Origin: Hydractinia symbiolongicarpus
Taxonomy: Eukaryota; Cnidaria; Hydrozoa; Anthoathecata; Hydractiniidae
Reading direction: 5' to 3'
Assembly (NCBI RefSeq): GCF_029227915.1
Contig: NC_079885.1
Span: 992,001-1,056,000, forward strand
DNA length: 64,000 nucleotides
Each line of letters begins with the position of its first letter. The first letter of the stretch is position 1. The position numbers and the translations under genes were made by a program. Below the pieces are notes generated by a model. The model saw nothing but the letters and a program-made list of their open reading frames with translations, was not told where the DNA came from and made no database searches. This document shows positions 61,501-64,000 of this stretch, one piece after another.

Positions 61501-64000
61501 AACGAAAACCCACCATTTCCCGTAAACCCTGGACTCGGCCCGTATAATCAAAAGTATACAAAGAAAGTACCCAGGGAGTAAACTCATTTCCCAAACGATT
61601 TTTTAAGTTATTATTTCACCACTAAAACGCATGAGACTTGTAGTTTTCAAGAATGTTTTCATTTTAGATGAGACGCTGAATAAAAGCAGTTTAATCGCCG
61701 GCAAACGAAAACCTGCGATTTCCCGTAAATCCCGGACTCGGCCCGTATAGTTAAAAGTATACAAAGAAAGTAACCAGGGAGTAAACTCATTTCCAGAACG
61801 ATTTTTTAAATTATTTTTTCACCACTAAAACGCATAAGACTTGTAGTCTTTAAAAATGTTTTCACTTTTGATGAGACGCTGAATAAAAGAAGTTTAATCG
61901 CCAGCAAACGCAAACCCGCGATTTCCCGTAAATCCCGGGCTTGGCCGTATAGTCAAAAGTATACAAATAAAGTACCCAGGGAGTAAACTCATTTCCCGAA
62001 CGATTTTTTAAATCATTTTTTCACCACTAAAACGCATGAGACTTGTAGTTTTCAAGAAGGTTTTCATTTTTGATGAGACGCTGAATAAAAGCAGTTTAAT
62101 CGCCGGCAAACGAAAAACTGCGATTTCCCGTAAATCCCGGACTCGGCCTGTATAGTCAAAAGTATACAAAGAAAGTACCCAGGGAGTAAACTCATTTCCC
62201 AAACGATTTTTTAAATTATATTTTCACCACTAAAACGCATGAGACTTGTAGTTTTCAAAAATGTTTTCATTTTTGATGAGACGCTTAATGAAAGTTGTTT
62301 AATCGCCGGCAAACGAAAACCCGCGATTTCCCGTAAATCCCGGGCTTGGCCCGTATAGTCGAATGTATACAAAGAAAGTACCCTGTGAGTAAACTCATTT
62401 CCGAAACGATTTTTTCAATTATCTTTTCACCACTAAAACGCATGAGACTTGCAGTTTTCAAAAATGTTTTCATTTTTGATGAGACGCTCAATAAAAGAGG
62501 TTTAATCGCCGGCAAACGAAAACCCGCGATTTCCCGTAAATCCCGGACTCGGCCCGTATAGTCAAAAGTATACAAAGAAAGTACCCAGGGTGTAAACTCA
62601 TTTCCCGAACGATTTTTTAAATTATTTTTTCACCACTAAAACGCATGAGACTTTTAGTTTTCAGAAATGTTTTCATTTTTGATGAGACGCTTAATGAAAG
62701 TGGTTTAATCGCCGGCAAACCAAAACCCGCGATTTCCCGTAAATCCCGGGCTTGGCCGGTATAGTCGAATGTATACAAAGAAATTACCCTGTGAGTAAAC
62801 TCATTTCCAAAACGATTTTTTAAATTATCTTTTCAGCACTAAAACGCACGAGACTTGTAGTTTACAAAAATGTTTTCATTTTTGATGAGACGCTGAATAA
62901 AAGAAGTTTAATCGCCGGCAAACGAAAACCCGCCATTTCCCGTAAACCCCGGCTCGGTCCGTATAATCAAAAGTATACAAAGAAAGTACCCAGGGAGTAA
63001 ACTCATTTCCCGAACGATTTTTTAAATTATTTTTTCACCACTAAAACGCATGAGACTTGTAGTTTTCAAAAATGTTTTCATTTTTGATGAGACGCTGAAT
63101 GAGAAAATTTTAATCGCCGGCAAACGAAAACCTTCGATTTCCCGTAAATCCCGGACTAGGCCCGTATAGTCAAAAGTATACAAAGAAAGTATCCAGGGTG
63201 TAAACTCATTTCCCGAACGATTTTTTAAATTATTATTTCACCACTAAAGCCCATGAGACTTGTAGTTTTTAAAAATGTTTTCCTTTTTGATGAGACGCTG
63301 AATAAAAGAAGTTTAATCGCCGGCAAACGAAAACCCGCGACTTCCCGTAAATCCCGGACTCGGCCCGTATAGTCAAAAGTATACAAAGAAAGTACCCAGG
63401 GAGTAAACTCATTTCCCGAACGATTTTTTAAATTATATTTTCACCACTAAAAGGCATGAGACTTGTAGTTTTCAAAAATGTTTTCATTTTTGATGAGACG
63501 CTGAATAAAAGAAGTTTAATCGCCGGCAAACGAAAACCTGCGATTTCCCGTAAATCCCGGACTCGGCCCGTATAGTCAAAAGTATAATAAGAAAGTACCC
63601 AGGGTGTAAACTCATTTCCCGAACGATTTTTTAAATTATTATTTCACCACTAAAGCCCATGATTCTTGTAGTTTTTAAAAATGTTTTCATTTTTGATGAG
63701 AGGCTGAATAAAAGAAGTTTAATCGCCGGCAAACGAAAACCCGCCATTTCCCGTAAACCCTGGACTCGGCCCGTATAATCAAAAGTATACAAAGAAAGTA
63801 CCCAGGGAGTAAACTCCTTTCCCAAACGATTTTTTAAGTTATTATTTCACCACTAAAACGCATGAGACTTGTAGTTTTCAAGAATGTTTTCATTTTAGAT
63901 GAGACGCTGAATAAAAGCAGTTTAATCGCCGGCAAACGAAAACCTGCGATTTCCCGTAAATCCCGGACTCGGCCCGTATAGTCAAAAGTATACAAAGAAA
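57746..64000. repeat. 11-monomer higher-order repeat (~2232 bp), running off the window
   Basis: Three successive copies begin at the cttaatgaaagttg monomer: about 57,746, 59,979 and 62,211, spaced 2233 and 2232 bp. Each is followed in order by gaaacgattttttcaatt with cttgcag, cttttagttttcag, tttcagcact with gtttacaaaaatg, gaatgagaaaatttt, and aaagcccatgag with ttttccttttt. Copies 2 and 3 also share catgattcttgtag (61,428 and 63,659) and cattttagatgag. Copy 1 differs in its second half. Copy 3 is cut by the window end. Confidence 0.9.

Larger units (their letters stand above)
1..64000 (+). repeat. Tandem satellite array, 203-bp monomer, ~315 head-to-tail copies
   Basis: Every part of the window matches one monomer, recognised by aaaacgcatgagacttgtag at its start, cgccggcaaacg in the middle and a T-rich end (ttttttcaccact). 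Successive starts lie 202 or 203 bp apart, for example 202, 405, 607, 810, 1012, 1214, 1416 and 1619. All copies point the same way; I saw no inversion and no inserted foreign sequence. The array enters and leaves the window mid-repeat, so its true length is greater. Plus strand is used only as a reading direction. I do not recognise the family by name. Arrays of this size and unit length are known from eukaryotic centromeric and pericentromeric heterochromatin; that assignment is inference. Confidence 0.98.
50256..64000. repeat. Domain IV: length-uniform 203-bp monomers with long higher-order repeats
   Basis: From the monomer start at 50,256 to that at 61,421 the distance is 11,165 bp, exactly 55 x 203, and intermediate starts keep the same phase, so there is no net indel. 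The first later slip is one base (cttggccgtat near 61,944). Dominant variants are cccggactcggcccg, aaagcccatgag, ttttcctttttgatgag with cgacttcccg, taaaccctggactcgg, and attatattttcacc. Domain I markers are almost absent. Confidence 0.9.

Noticed and set aside
1-64000. CRISPR array
   Set aside because: The repeat unit is contiguous with itself; there are no unique spacers, and a 203-bp unit is far too long.
1-64000. rDNA spacer, 5S cluster, tRNA cluster or LTR/LINE remnant
   Set aside because: No rRNA, 5S or tRNA-like motif, no primer-binding site or polypurine tract, and no coding remnant was recognised in the monomer.
1-64000. Exact block duplications as assembly artefacts
   Set aside because: Not fully excluded. 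Most blocks differ by scattered substitutions or whole monomers, which simple assembly duplication would not create. The 404-bp (26.5 kb) and 1407-bp (41.2 kb) copies are the ones to verify with spanning reads.

Overview
The whole 64-kb window is one uninterrupted tandem satellite DNA array. The repeat unit is a 203-bp monomer (many copies are 202 bp), present about 315 times, always head-to-tail in the same orientation. I found no gene, RNA gene, transposon, CRISPR array or unique-sequence island. The open reading frames present are read-through of the satellite: 203 is not a multiple of 3, so no frame continues from monomer to monomer, and the peptides are the same few strings repeated on both strands. 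A megasatellite-like array of this size points to a eukaryotic (peri)centromeric or other heterochromatic region. The lineage cannot be named from sequence alone. The monomer is about 38% GC, and CpG is over-represented (12 per consensus monomer against about 7 expected). That argues against a heavily CpG-methylated genome such as a vertebrate or most plants, but this is only inference.

Layout. Domain I (1 to about 30.2 kb) is made of heterogeneous 202/203-bp monomers. Marker subtypes are those starting aaaacgcataag and those with catatttgatggg. It holds a six-monomer higher-order repeat ladder (4.4-10.9 kb), a three-copy block (17-21.8 kb), a perfect dimer duplication (26.5-27.3 kb), and blocks copied over 15-23 kb within the array. 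Domain II (about 30.2-44.4 kb) has private variants (cattttcgatgag, gtatacatag, cactactaaaacg). It contains ~1.3-1.4-kb seven-monomer higher-order repeats that carry an 11-bp-deleted 191-bp monomer and, in some copies, a 114-bp truncated monomer. Domain III (about 44.4-50.2 kb) is a mixed, low-order region with monomers resembling those of domain IV. Domain IV (50.2-64 kb) has exact 203-bp spacing over at least 55 consecutive monomers, with nested higher-order repeats of 8/9 monomers (1624/1827 bp), 7 monomers (1421 bp) and 11 monomers (about 2232 bp); the last runs off the right edge.

How it works together. The pattern (near-identical multi-monomer blocks, copies differing by whole monomers, chimeric monomers at the joints, private variants per domain) is what repeated unequal exchange and gene conversion within a satellite is known to produce. 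Within the monomer, three sequence features could matter to a DNA-binding or chromatin function: a 9-bp-arm perfect inverted repeat, four CCCG tetranucleotides spaced about one helical turn apart, and a T-rich tract at the monomer end. No function is demonstrated by sequence.
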